Shown here piece by piece: positions 24,534 to 32,469 of a stretch of 56,872 nt of DNA (position 1 is its first letter; every line of letters begins with the position of its first letter). The position numbers and the translations under genes were made by a program. The DNA is taken from the NCBI GenBank assembly GCA_944324045.1, contig CALUUT010000088.1, positions 1 through 56,872 on the forward strand, written 5' to 3'. This stretch comes from an uncultured Desulfovibrionaceae bacterium. GTDB lineage: Bacteria > Desulfobacterota > Desulfovibrionia > Desulfovibrionales > Desulfovibrionaceae. The notes under the pieces are model-generated. The model searched no databases. It had not been told where the DNA came from and worked only from the letters and a program-made list of their open reading frames with translations.

Positions 24534-25490
24534 ATGCAGGACCTTAAAGATGTTAATTTGAACATGCTGACCGCTCTTAAAATGCTGCTTGATGAACGCA
24601 ACGTGAGCGCGGCCGCTGTGAAACTCAATACTTCGCAACCGACCATGAGCCGAAACCTTTCCCAGCTTCGCGAATATTTCAATGATCCTTTGCTGGTACG
24701 TTCAGGCAAGGAGTTCGTGCTTACAGAAAAGGCAAAGGAAGTGCAACGCAAAGTCGATGCGCTGCTTGGCGACATACGCTCGCTTTTTGCCACGGAATTC
24801 ACGCCGACCACACACAGCAAGGAATTCATCATCGCCGCTCCCGATTATGTGGTGAACTATGTCCTGTGCGATGTGCTGTCCTTTCTTTTCACAGTGAACA
24901 ACAGAATCACGTTTTCGATTATTCCCTGGGATTCCGCGGCCAAACGGGATCTCATCGCCGGAAAGGTTCATTTGTCGCTCAGCATGGACAACCGGTTTCC
25001 CGGATATATGCACCGGCGCATCATAGATCAGGACGACCTTGTGTTCGTCTGTCGCGCGCAACACCCCATTCTTAAGCATTCCCCTGTAACGCTTGAACAT
25101 TTTCTGGATTATCCGCACATCTCGATAAAAACCGGCGGCGGCTGGTATGACGTTGTGGATCACCCCTTAAAGGAACTTGGACTCCAGCGCGTAATAAAAT
25201 TGAATCTTTATTCTTATGAGGCGGCTTTTTCCGTGGCCGCGCGTACAGATCTTCTGGCGGTCGTCCCCCGGCATGTGGCCAGAAATGATCTCATGGCAAG
25301 CAAGCTTGTATGTATGCCGCTGCCCATTGATCTTCCAAAGCTTGAAATTTCCGCATGGTGGCATGAGATACATCACAATGATCCGGCCCATAAATGGTTG
25401 AGGGAAACCGTTTTTCCAAAAATCTGCACCCACCCCAAACAACTTGGCATATGCGGTCTTTTAAAGGCGGAACGCCCGGTCATCCAATAG
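24534..25490 (+). CDS. LysR-family transcriptional regulator of the decarboxylase cluster
   Basis: A 318-aa regulator. The N-terminal winged helix-turn-helix is NLNMLTALKMLLDERNVSAA through TSQPTMSRNLSQLREYF (about 8-50), then a linker helix and a periplasmic-binding-protein-like effector domain (from about 90). The NLNML start and DPLLVRSG segment are typical of the NahR/NodD/PnbR-like subgroup, many of which sense aromatic acids. Divergent placement to the transporter operon fits autoregulation and inducer-dependent activation. The ATG at 24534 has AGGGG nine bases before it; the frame to 24411 is an extension without a site. Confidence 0.85.
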   Translation: MQDLKDVNLNMLTALKMLLDERNVSAAAVKLNTSQPTMSRNLSQLREYFNDPLLVRSGKEFVLTEKAKEVQRKVDALLGDIRSLFATEFTPTTHSKEFIIAAPDYVVNYVLCDVLSFLFTVNNRITFSIIPWDSAAKRDLIAGKVHLSLSMDNRFPGYMHRRIIDQDDLVFVCRAQHPILKHSPVTLEHFLDYPHISIKTGGGWYDVVDHPLKELGLQRVIKLNLYSYEAAFSVAARTDLLAVVPRHVARNDLMASKLVCMPLPIDLPKLEISAWWHEIHHNDPAHKWLRETVFPKICTHPKQLGICGLLKAERPVIQ

Positions 25491-25508
25491 TCGGGCGCGA
25501 AGATCCCT

Positions 25509-25553
25509 TTATGGCGCGCAAGGAGCCGTCATGCAGGTCCTTGCGCGCCATAA
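25509..25553. terminator. Long hairpin between convergent lysR and katE
   Basis: A 16-base perfect stem centred on GGCGCGCAAGGA / TCCTTGCGCGCC with a loop of about 13 bases. T-runs are poor on both sides, so it may act as a barrier or RNA-stabilising hairpin as well as a terminator. Confidence 0.6.
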
Positions 25554-25562
25554 TCGGATTAT

Positions 25563-27812
25563 CTAAGCGGCAAAACCGTCAAGATGGGCTTCGCGCTCCC
25601 ATATGCGATGCCGCCGCATGGCGTCCAAAAAAAGCTGCAGCGTCGCGTCCTCGTTCCCGCCCGCAATCAGACCGGCATCCTCAAATTCGGACAACCCCGC
25701 TGTTTCAAGCAGGGCTTTCGCCTTGCCGGGCAAGGCGATGGCTTTAAGATGCTTGAACGCCTGACGCACATAGTACAAAGCGCCGCCATCCTTCATGAGC
25801 GTTTTAATGGAGCCTTCGCCTTCGGGAATAAAAACCGCGTCCACAAGCACCGAAGGATTGCCCGCAATGGTTCCATCCACTGTGAGTTCCGCTCCTTCCG
25901 CGGTCTTGACCGTTCCCATGCGCGGCGCAAAAAGCTGAGGATGCGCCCCTTCTTTTTCCAGGGCGTTGCAAAGCGCCTTCACGGATTTTCCGCTCACGCC
26001 GTCCGCAAGCAGCACGGCGACGCGCCGGGATTTAAGCGTCTGATTCCCCTGGGCGTAGAGGCTGAGAGCCGGGTCGGATTGCAGCCCGTTAACCGGCTTG
26101 GGCATCTGCCGGCTCAATTGTTCTCCGGCAAGTTCAATGCCGAGGTTTCCGGCCACCCTGGATGCAAACTCCCTGTCAATGCGGGTCAACAGGTCCACGA
26201 CGCGCTCGCGGATATAGGGGCGCGAGACTTTGCCCAATTCAAAACTGAAGGCGCTGACGATATGCGCCTGTTCAACTTTGGTCTGGCTTAACCAGAACAG
26301 CCTGGGGTGCGCAAAGTATTCTCCGAAGGATTCGCTGCGCCGACGCATTTTTCGCCCTTCCGCCGTTTCCGGATACGTTGCGAACCCGCCGTTCTGGACG
26401 GCGTCCGGAACCTCGCGCGGCCAATTGCCGCTGATGGAATTAGGCTCGTAATTCGCGCCCACGTCGATCTGCAAACGACTGAACCCGTCGCGCTGATGAT
26501 TGCGAACCGGACAGATAGGACGGTTAATGGGCAATTCATTGAAATTCGGACCGCCCAATCTGTAGCGTTGCGTATCCAGATAGGAAAAGATGCGTCCCTG
26601 AAGCAGCGGGTCATCGGAGAAATCAAGACCAGGCACGATGTTCGCGGGACAAAAGGCGACTTGTTCGGTTTCCGCAAAAAAATTATCCGGATTCCGATTC
26701 AGGGTCATTTTCCCCACGCGCTCCACAGGAACCAACGCCTCGGGAATCAATTTCGTGGCGTCCAGAATGTCAAAATCAAATTTGGATGCGTCCTCTTCAG
26801 ATATGATTTGCAAGCCCAGTTCCCATTCCGGGCAATCCCCGGCTTCTATGGCCTGCCATAAATCTTTGCGATGAAAGTCCGGGTCGCGTCCCGTGATAAG
26901 CTGAGCCTCATCCCAGATCAGGGAGGCCGTTCCGCAAAGCGGCTTCCAGTGAAAACGCACGAAACAGCTTTTTCCCTCTCCATTGATCATACGGAACGTA
27001 TGAATGCCGAACCCTTCCATCATGCGCAGACTGCGCGGAATGCCCCTGTCCGACATGGCCCACATGACGTTATGCAATGTTTCCGGCTGCAAGGACACAT
27101 AATCCCAGAACGAATCATGCGCGCTTTGCCCCTGGGGCACCTCATTATGCGGCTCCGGTTTTACCGCATGCACGAAGTCGGGAAATTTGACGGCGTCCTG
27201 AATGAAAAAAACCGGCGTGTTGTTGCCGACCAGATCGAAATTTCCTTCTTTAGTATAGAATTTTACAGCAAAGCCGCGAATGTCGCGAACCGTATCCGGC
27301 GAGCCGCGAAACCCCTGAACCGTCGAAAAACGTACGAAAACCGGCGTCTTTTCTTCAGGGTGATTTAAAAAATATGCCTTGGTTATTTGGGAAAGCGGCT
27401 TATATACCTGAAAGAAACCGTGCGCCCCGGAGCCGCGCGCATGGACTACCCGCTCAGGGATGCGCTCGCGGCCAAAATGCGCCAGTTTTTCCATAAAGTG
27501 AAAATCCTCAAGCAGCTTGGGACCGCGCGCCCCGACGCCCAAGGTATTTTGATTGTCGGCAATCTTTGTCCCTTTGTCCGTGGTCAGCCCCATCGCGTCC
27601 GGCGCGGCCCTGAACGCATCCATGTCCCTGGTTTTGGCGGACACGTTGTCCGGCGTTTTCACGCTGCCGGAAACCATGGGCGCTTTTCCCGGCAATGTTG
27701 GGCCTGCGTTGACTTGATGCGCATCGCTTTCGACAATATTTTCATAATGGGGCTTAGATGCTTTGGCATCCGTAAAAGGCGCCTGACGGGGATGCTTCCT
27801 GGAATTGGCCAT
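25563..27812 (-). CDS. katE: Monofunctional heme catalase, large-subunit (HPII/KatE) type
   Basis: A 749-aa clade 2 catalase that dismutates hydrogen peroxide. The active-site His is in [12 protein letters not shown] (about 123-134), the distal Asn in [14 protein letters not shown], and the heme-Tyr region is [18 protein letters not shown]. The final ~150 residues, from [14 protein letters not shown], form the flavodoxin/DJ-1-like domain typical of large catalases. The first ~60 residues are a polar N-terminal arm, as in HPII. ATG 27812 has GGAGG six bases upstream. It is a stand-alone gene with a very AT-rich upstream region; in an anaerobe it points to regular contact with oxygen or peroxide. 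Confidence 0.95.
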   Translation of the reverse strand: MANSRKHPRQAPFTDAKASKPHYENIVESDAHQVNAGPTLPGKAPMVSGSVKTPDNVSAKTRDMDAFRAAPDAMGLTTDKGTKIADNQNTLGVGARGPKLLEDFHFMEKLAHFGRERIPERVVHARGSGAHGFFQVYKPLSQITKAYFLNHPEEKTPVFVRFSTVQGFRGSPDTVRDIRGFAVKFYTKEGNFDLVGNNTPVFFIQDAVKFPDFVHAVKPEPHNEVPQGQSAHDSFWDYVSLQPETLHNVMWAMSDRGIPRSLRMMEGFGIHTFRMINGEGKSCFVRFHWKPLCGTASLIWDEAQLITGRDPDFHRKDLWQAIEAGDCPEWELGLQIISEEDASKFDFDILDATKLIPEALVPVERVGKMTLNRNPDNFFAETEQVAFCPANIVPGLDFSDDPLLQGRIFSYLDTQRYRLGGPNFNELPINRPICPVRNHQRDGFSRLQIDVGANYEPNSISGNWPREVPDAVQNGGFATYPETAEGRKMRRRSESFGEYFAHPRLFWLSQTKVEQAHIVSAFSFELGKVSRPYIRERVVDLLTRIDREFASRVAGNLGIELAGEQLSRQMPKPVNGLQSDPALSLYAQGNQTLKSRRVAVLLADGVSGKSVKALCNALEKEGAHPQLFAPRMGTVKTAEGAELTVDGTIAGNPSVLVDAVFIPEGEGSIKTLMKDGGALYYVRQAFKHLKAIALPGKAKALLETAGLSEFEDAGLIAGGNEDATLQLFLDAMRRHRIWEREAHLDGFAA

Positions 27813-28126
27813 AGAGAACCTCCTTAAGCAATACAAGAGTATATGCAATGAACTTATACTATAGAATATTTGGGAAATTAATTCAATAATATTTGTAAAA
27901 TAACTTATATATTCATATATTGCAAAAATACTGATTTGTGCAATATCATGAAATTAATTTACACAATTATATTTATATATTTTTTATAATAAAATAAAAA
28001 TACATAAAAAAATATTTCCAAACAGAAAGATAAAATCGTATGCAGTTTTATTGCACGTTAACTTGTAAAGAAATAAAAATGAAAATGTGCGGAAGGGACG
28101 ATATCAGGCAGGAACAATGTGTTTTT
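27813..28126. other. AT-rich upstream region of katE
   Basis: About 315 bp, strikingly AT-rich between 27840 and 28080. On the minus strand TATACT about 40 bases before the katE ATG could be a -10. I looked for a clear PerR, OxyR or Fur operator and found none. Confidence 0.5.
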
Positions 28127-28159
28127 AAAAAAAGAGCGCGGCTGAGATTCAGCCGCGCT
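28127..28159 (-). terminator. Terminator of the amidohydrolase gene
   Basis: AGCGCGGCTGA and TCAGCCGCGCT form an 11-base perfect stem (three-base loop), followed on the minus strand by C and seven T. Confidence 0.9.
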
Positions 28160-28172
28160 TATAGGCTATGCA

Positions 28173-30926
28173 TCATGGCGTGGTCTGGCCATTCTCAGGC
28201 AATGTCCCGGTTGTGCTGAGAAAAATCCGTGCGGCGACCTGATTGCGCGCCGGACCTTCAGCAAGGGATTTGTCAGGGCTCAGAGCGAAAAACACAAGGT
28301 ACGGCGCATCCATTTCAAGACGCTCCTCAGGTTGCAGCATCCGGATGGGCTCGCTTAAAGGAGCAATCCAAAAAGACCCGGCCTGCGTTTGTCCGGAAAC
28401 TGAATACGCAAATGGAGATAATCCCGACGCATCAACGCGGTACAGGCGCATATCGCGAACCAGCCCGCCGTTGCCAAGCACATCCATCTGAAAAAGAGGA
28501 ATGCCGGCGCCCTGCACGCTGGCGTTGATGCTGTAGGCGCCTATCGTTTTTTCCCTGCCGGCCGTCTTCGCTTCATCCGGCGCATCCGCCGGCGCGTTGT
28601 CCAAAAGGGTTATGACGGTTCCTTCATTCCGGATATAGGCGGGAACAGGCGGGCTTGCCAAAACGCGAGCGCCCGGCAAAAAACCGAACGCTATCCGGTC
28701 TCCCACAATTGTGGTCATAACCCGTATGGCGGCCAGCTTATGCGCATCCTGCTCCGCAACGGCCAGGGGATCCTGTTCAAGGATGACAAAATCCGCGGCC
28801 AGCCCTTCGCGCAACGAGCCGAAACGGGTCTCAAGCTTGTTTTGCCAGGCCGGAAGCCGCGTTACGCCCAATAAAGCCTGAAGCGCATTGATGCGCTGGT
28901 CGTAATTTGGAAAAACGCCCATTTCTTCGGAGTCATGGACCTGGACCGGATCTCGCGCGGGAAAACGCGCCACGGCATGAATATCGCCGCCCGTTCCGCT
29001 TATGAGCGTGCCGCCTTTGGAAAGCGGCGTCGGGGCGGTGGTGCGTGTGACCGCGGTCTGCACGCTGCGCATGGGGTGCACGGGCGTAACAAAGGTATCG
29101 CTGTGAAATGCATAGGGCTGTTCATAATATATGCTCCATCCCACAGGACTCATGTTATTGGCCCGCCCCGGTCCCATAAAAATATTCCTGTGCCGCTCTC
29201 CCCAGAAATAAACATGATCAATGAAATACGAACTGAACAGATGCTGTTTTTTCATGAGCGCGGACAAAACCTGAATATCAGACGCCCCCACTTCCGCCGG
29301 ATTGAGACGGCCGTCTTGAAACGCGCCGGTCAATCCGGCATACAGAAAAGCGCTTCCCTCAAGAGCCGCATAATTGCCGGTCATGCGTTGAATATGCTGC
29401 AATTCGAGCATTTGGGCGTGAATGGCCGTATGCCGGGAATCCTCCACGTCCGGGAAGGCGGTCACTGTTTTTTCCATGGCCGTGACCCAGGCTTCGGCCG
29501 CGGCATTGCCGTTGACATGGGTTTCCGTGCTTTGCCCGGCCCGATGATACAGGCGCAAGAGCTGTTCCAGACGTTGAGGGGAAATATTCAGCGTGCCCTT
29601 GGCGCCATTGAAAAAGGATGCGCCGTCAAAACTGTCCGCGGCCGTGTATGTTCCCCAGTCGTAATATCCGGGATATTTCAGCCAGGCCGTATATCCTTGC
29701 GGAGAGCCGTCAAAAAGAAGCTTCCAGGCTCCAAGAAACAGCATGCCGGGCGCAAGTCCGGGCGGCGCGGGAATATCCGCCTCCTTGCGGATTGTCCTGG
29801 CGTCTTGCGCCATAGCATACACCGCGACTGGCCGCCTGGTGATATCGCCGCCGGTTTTTACAGCCTCTGCGGCGTCAGCGAACAAAAACGCTTCAACGTC
29901 CGCCGCGTCCGATGACGCAGAACGCCCGCTTTCGCGCCACCCCAAAGCCGCGCGATTCATCCACCCGGCGGCATCAGCCGCGCCGCCGTCCGGCGTCGTC
30001 TGTTCATACACAGCCAATGGGTGCAGCACCACCCGAAGGGAAAGATTATTACGGGCAAGGCCAGTTTGAAACAGGGGAAGATGGATGGGAATCATGGACG
30101 CGCCCTGATCCGCGGTGGTCACGCCCGCCGCGGCATACACATGATTGGCGCGGGCCAGACTTTTTTGCGGATCGGAATGCGGAAATTCCGGAAGCGACGT
30201 GACAAGTCCCATGGCCCTGGTTTCCATGAGCAGGCCCGCGGCCTGTCCCTGACTGTCTTTAACCACCCCGTCAGTATGAAATATTTCAGGATTGGCCGGC
30301 GTTATGTTCGCCCTGCGCAACGCCATGGAATTCGCCACGCCCATGTGCCCCGAAATATGCCGCAGATACACGGGATTGTCCGGGCAGACCCCGTCAATGT
30401 CATAGCGCGTGGGGTGACGCCGTTCCGTGATGGACGTATCGTCATACCCCCAGCCCAAAACCCATTCTCCGGGGTTCGCAGCCTTGCAGCGCGCTTCCAG
30501 GGCCTTCCTGTAATCCTCAATTGAGGCCATGGGCCCCAAAGGATAGCTATTCAAATTGATCTCATAGAGATCATACTGTCCCTGCTCAGGAAAATGGCCA
30601 TGACCATCCACAAATCCGGGCAACAGGGTTTTCCCTTTCAGATCGACGAGCCTGCGCGCCGCCTGAACATACCCCAGCTTTTCGGCGCGGTCTTTCTCGC
30701 CCACATAGACAATCCGCCCGTCGCGCGTGGCCACAACCTCGGCTTTATGCGCCTTGCGCACGTCCCGGGCCTCTTCAGGCGTTTCCGTCATGGTATAGAT
30801 GTTGCCGTTATAATACAGGGCATCGATGCGTTCCGCCTCGCCTGAATACGCGTTTTGCGCCGCCCCGCAGACGGCGCCGCAGGCGACAAGGCAAAGAATT
30901 CCTAAAACTGAAAGGAAACTGTGCAT
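28173..30926 (-). CDS. Exported amidohydrolase-family protein, YtcJ-like, enlarged
   Basis: A 917-aa protein of the amidohydrolase-3 (YtcJ/AepA-like) branch. The metal motif GFVDGHGHFP gives H109 and H111; HISGHMGVANS, ETHVNGNAAAEAW and HAQMLELQHI supply later His residues. The N-terminus is a signal-like helix with LVAC at 13-16 that could be a lipobox, but it lacks positive charges. Ordinary YtcJ proteins are about 530-560 aa; this one has roughly 350 extra residues, partly a C-terminal region (after EGTVITLLDNAPADAP). It lies 81 bp after the 7alpha-HSDH gene on the same strand and may be co-transcribed. Substrate unknown; hydrolysis of an amide outside the cytoplasm is inference. Confidence 0.75.
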   Translation of the reverse strand: MHSFLSVLGILCLVACGAVCGAAQNAYSGEAERIDALYYNGNIYTMTETPEEARDVRKAHKAEVVATRDGRIVYVGEKDRAEKLGYVQAARRLVDLKGKTLLPGFVDGHGHFPEQGQYDLYEINLNSYPLGPMASIEDYRKALEARCKAANPGEWVLGWGYDDTSITERRHPTRYDIDGVCPDNPVYLRHISGHMGVANSMALRRANITPANPEIFHTDGVVKDSQGQAAGLLMETRAMGLVTSLPEFPHSDPQKSLARANHVYAAAGVTTADQGASMIPIHLPLFQTGLARNNLSLRVVLHPLAVYEQTTPDGGAADAAGWMNRAALGWRESGRSASSDAADVEAFLFADAAEAVKTGGDITRRPVAVYAMAQDARTIRKEADIPAPPGLAPGMLFLGAWKLLFDGSPQGYTAWLKYPGYYDWGTYTAADSFDGASFFNGAKGTLNISPQRLEQLLRLYHRAGQSTETHVNGNAAAEAWVTAMEKTVTAFPDVEDSRHTAIHAQMLELQHIQRMTGNYAALEGSAFLYAGLTGAFQDGRLNPAEVGASDIQVLSALMKKQHLFSSYFIDHVYFWGERHRNIFMGPGRANNMSPVGWSIYYEQPYAFHSDTFVTPVHPMRSVQTAVTRTTAPTPLSKGGTLISGTGGDIHAVARFPARDPVQVHDSEEMGVFPNYDQRINALQALLGVTRLPAWQNKLETRFGSLREGLAADFVILEQDPLAVAEQDAHKLAAIRVMTTIVGDRIAFGFLPGARVLASPPVPAYIRNEGTVITLLDNAPADAPDEAKTAGREKTIGAYSINASVQGAGIPLFQMDVLGNGGLVRDMRLYRVDASGLSPFAYSVSGQTQAGSFWIAPLSEPIRMLQPEERLEMDAPYLVFFALSPDKSLAEGPARNQVAARIFLSTTGTLPENGQTTP

Positions 30927-31006
30927 GGCATGTCCTTAATGAAAAACAGCTATGTTCCGCCCGAAAACCGACTCCATCGACAATACAATCCGCCCTTTTG
31001 GAAAAC

Positions 31007-31807
31007 CTAGCGGCTAAAATCCGCTTTTCCCATAAAATCAGCGTATTGCGGCGTGCCTAAAGCATAGCCGCCAGCCACCTCATGAATCATGCCCGTCACA
31101 TATGAAGATGCGTCGCTTGCGTAATATAAAACCGCGGCCGCAATATCTTCCGGTTTTCCCATGCGTCCCAGAGGCACATGTTTCAAAAAAAGATCCCTGA
31201 ATTCCGGCGTCATATTGTTCATGGCCGCATCCGTGGCGATAAGCCCTGGCAGCACGGCGTTGCAGCGAATATTGCAGCGTGCGTACTGCAAAGCTATATT
31301 TTTGGTCAGCCAGTCCACAGCGGCCTTGGAAACCCCATACCCAAGCCTGCTTAAATCCGGAACCACCGCCGCGATGCTGGAAATATTGACGATGGAGCCG
31401 CCTGTGGGCATCATGTGCGGAATGGCGTGCTTGCAGGTCAGATACACGCTTTGTATGTTTGTCTGCACGATGCTGAAAAACGCTTCGGCGTCTCCGCCCA
31501 GCAAATCCTTATCCTTTGCGACGTCCGTCGTGCCGAAGGCATTGACGAGAATATCCAGACGGCCTTCCCGCGCTGCGACGGTTTCAATGACCTGTCTGTA
31601 CTCATCCTTTTCCTGCGCATCAAAACGCAGAAAATGCATTTTGAGGCCCTTGCGTTCCATTTCTTCAACAATATCACGCCCGGCTTGTTCATTGCGCGCG
31701 GCGATGTATGTCGCCGCTCCGTGTTCAGCCAGCATTTTGGCGCAAGCCAGTCCTATCCCCTTCGTTGCCGCGGTCACTATTGCAACTTTACCGGAAAGCG
31801 TGTTCAT
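31007..31807 (-). CDS. 7alpha-hydroxysteroid dehydrogenase-like short-chain dehydrogenase
   Basis: A 266-aa SDR. The cofactor loop is TAATKGIG (12-19), the catalytic set is S144, Y157 and K161, and the C-terminus is GMIHEVAGGYALGTPQY. The segments KNIALQYARCNIRCNAVLPGL and GRMGKPEDIAAAVLYYASD match, as I recall it, the 7alpha-HSDH of Clostridium absonum/sardiniense closely. The predicted reaction is reversible oxidation of the 7alpha-hydroxyl of primary bile acids to 7-oxo. The sequence looks closer to that clostridial enzyme than to E. coli HdhA. The R38-N39 pair after the second strand (IAARNE) suggests NADP(H) preference; this is inference. ATG 31807 has GGAG eight bases upstream. Confidence 0.8.
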   Translation of the reverse strand: MNTLSGKVAIVTAATKGIGLACAKMLAEHGAATYIAARNEQAGRDIVEEMERKGLKMHFLRFDAQEKDEYRQVIETVAAREGRLDILVNAFGTTDVAKDKDLLGGDAEAFFSIVQTNIQSVYLTCKHAIPHMMPTGGSIVNISSIAAVVPDLSRLGYGVSKAAVDWLTKNIALQYARCNIRCNAVLPGLIATDAAMNNMTPEFRDLFLKHVPLGRMGKPEDIAAAVLYYASDASSYVTGMIHEVAGGYALGTPQYADFMGKADFSR

Positions 31808-32180
31808 TGAGCGTTCTCCATGGCATGGCGCTGAAAAGCGTTTATGACATCTATTTGGCATATCCCAGCGAATACCATAAAAAACGCATTCATTCCATCA
31901 AATTGTTTTTATGAAAAACAGCTTGGGCATGCGTTTGGGGCGCTGCTCCAAATCCCGCTGGAAGAACTCATTGTACCCGGCTTCGTTTCAAAAGGATATT
32001 TCTGCGCAGGATAAAGAATTTTCATACCTATAAAAGGAGAGAGAGAGAGAGAAAAAGAAAGAAAAAGAACAGTCAGATCAATAAAAATGCGTTATCTATG
32101 GCGACGTTCTTTGACCAGGCCGCAAAGGATTGCAGTCTTCCGTATATAAACTCAAATAGCGGGGCCAGACTGCCAGAAAC
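31808..32180. other. Intergenic region upstream of the HSDH gene
   Basis: About 370 bp without a gene, holding the purine-rich simple repeat at 32036-32069 and the terminator of the tRNA gene at its right end. No operator is recognised. Confidence 0.5.
32036..32069. repeat. GA-rich simple sequence repeat
   Basis: Eight GA units (32037-32052) followed by an A/G-only stretch to about 32069, in non-coding DNA upstream of the HSDH gene. On the minus strand it is a polypyrimidine tract. No gene reads through it. Confidence 0.8.
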
Positions 32181-32215
32181 AAAAAAAGGGCTTATGACTT
32201 TCGCCATAAGCCCTT
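32181..32215 (-). terminator. Terminator of tRNA-Ala
   Basis: AAGGGCTTATG and CATAAGCCCTT form an 11-base perfect stem with an eight-base interior, followed on the minus strand by a run of T. It lies 9 bases after the tRNA 3' end. Confidence 0.9.
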
Positions 32216-32223
32216 GAAATTTC

Positions 32224-32299
<76 letters not shown>

Positions 32300-32410
32300 A
32301 ACGCGGCTTTTTTTGCCTAAAAGATGCGTGAATGTCAAGACGTTTTTGCGGAATCTTTATTTTTCTTTATCTTTCCGAATAACGGATTGATCTTCAAAGA
32401 TCTTTTACCA

Positions 32411-32446
32411 AGAAAAAGGGGGAGACCCCTGCGTTCTCCCCTTTTC
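32411..32446 (-). terminator. Terminator of the pst-phoR operon
   Basis: GGGGAGA and TCTCCCC with AT-rich outer pairs form the stem; the minus strand ends in CCCTTTTTC. It lies 24 bases after the phoR stop. Confidence 0.75.
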
Positions 32447-32469
32447 AATAAAAAAGAAGGGCAGATCAT

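Noticed and set aside
27813..28126. PerR, OxyR or Fur operator in front of katE
   Set aside because: The region is so AT-rich that partial matches occur by chance; none has both half-sites in good form.
28935..29915. 326-codon plus-strand frame inside the amidohydrolase gene
   Set aside because: Antisense shadow; basic low-quality protein with no family signature.
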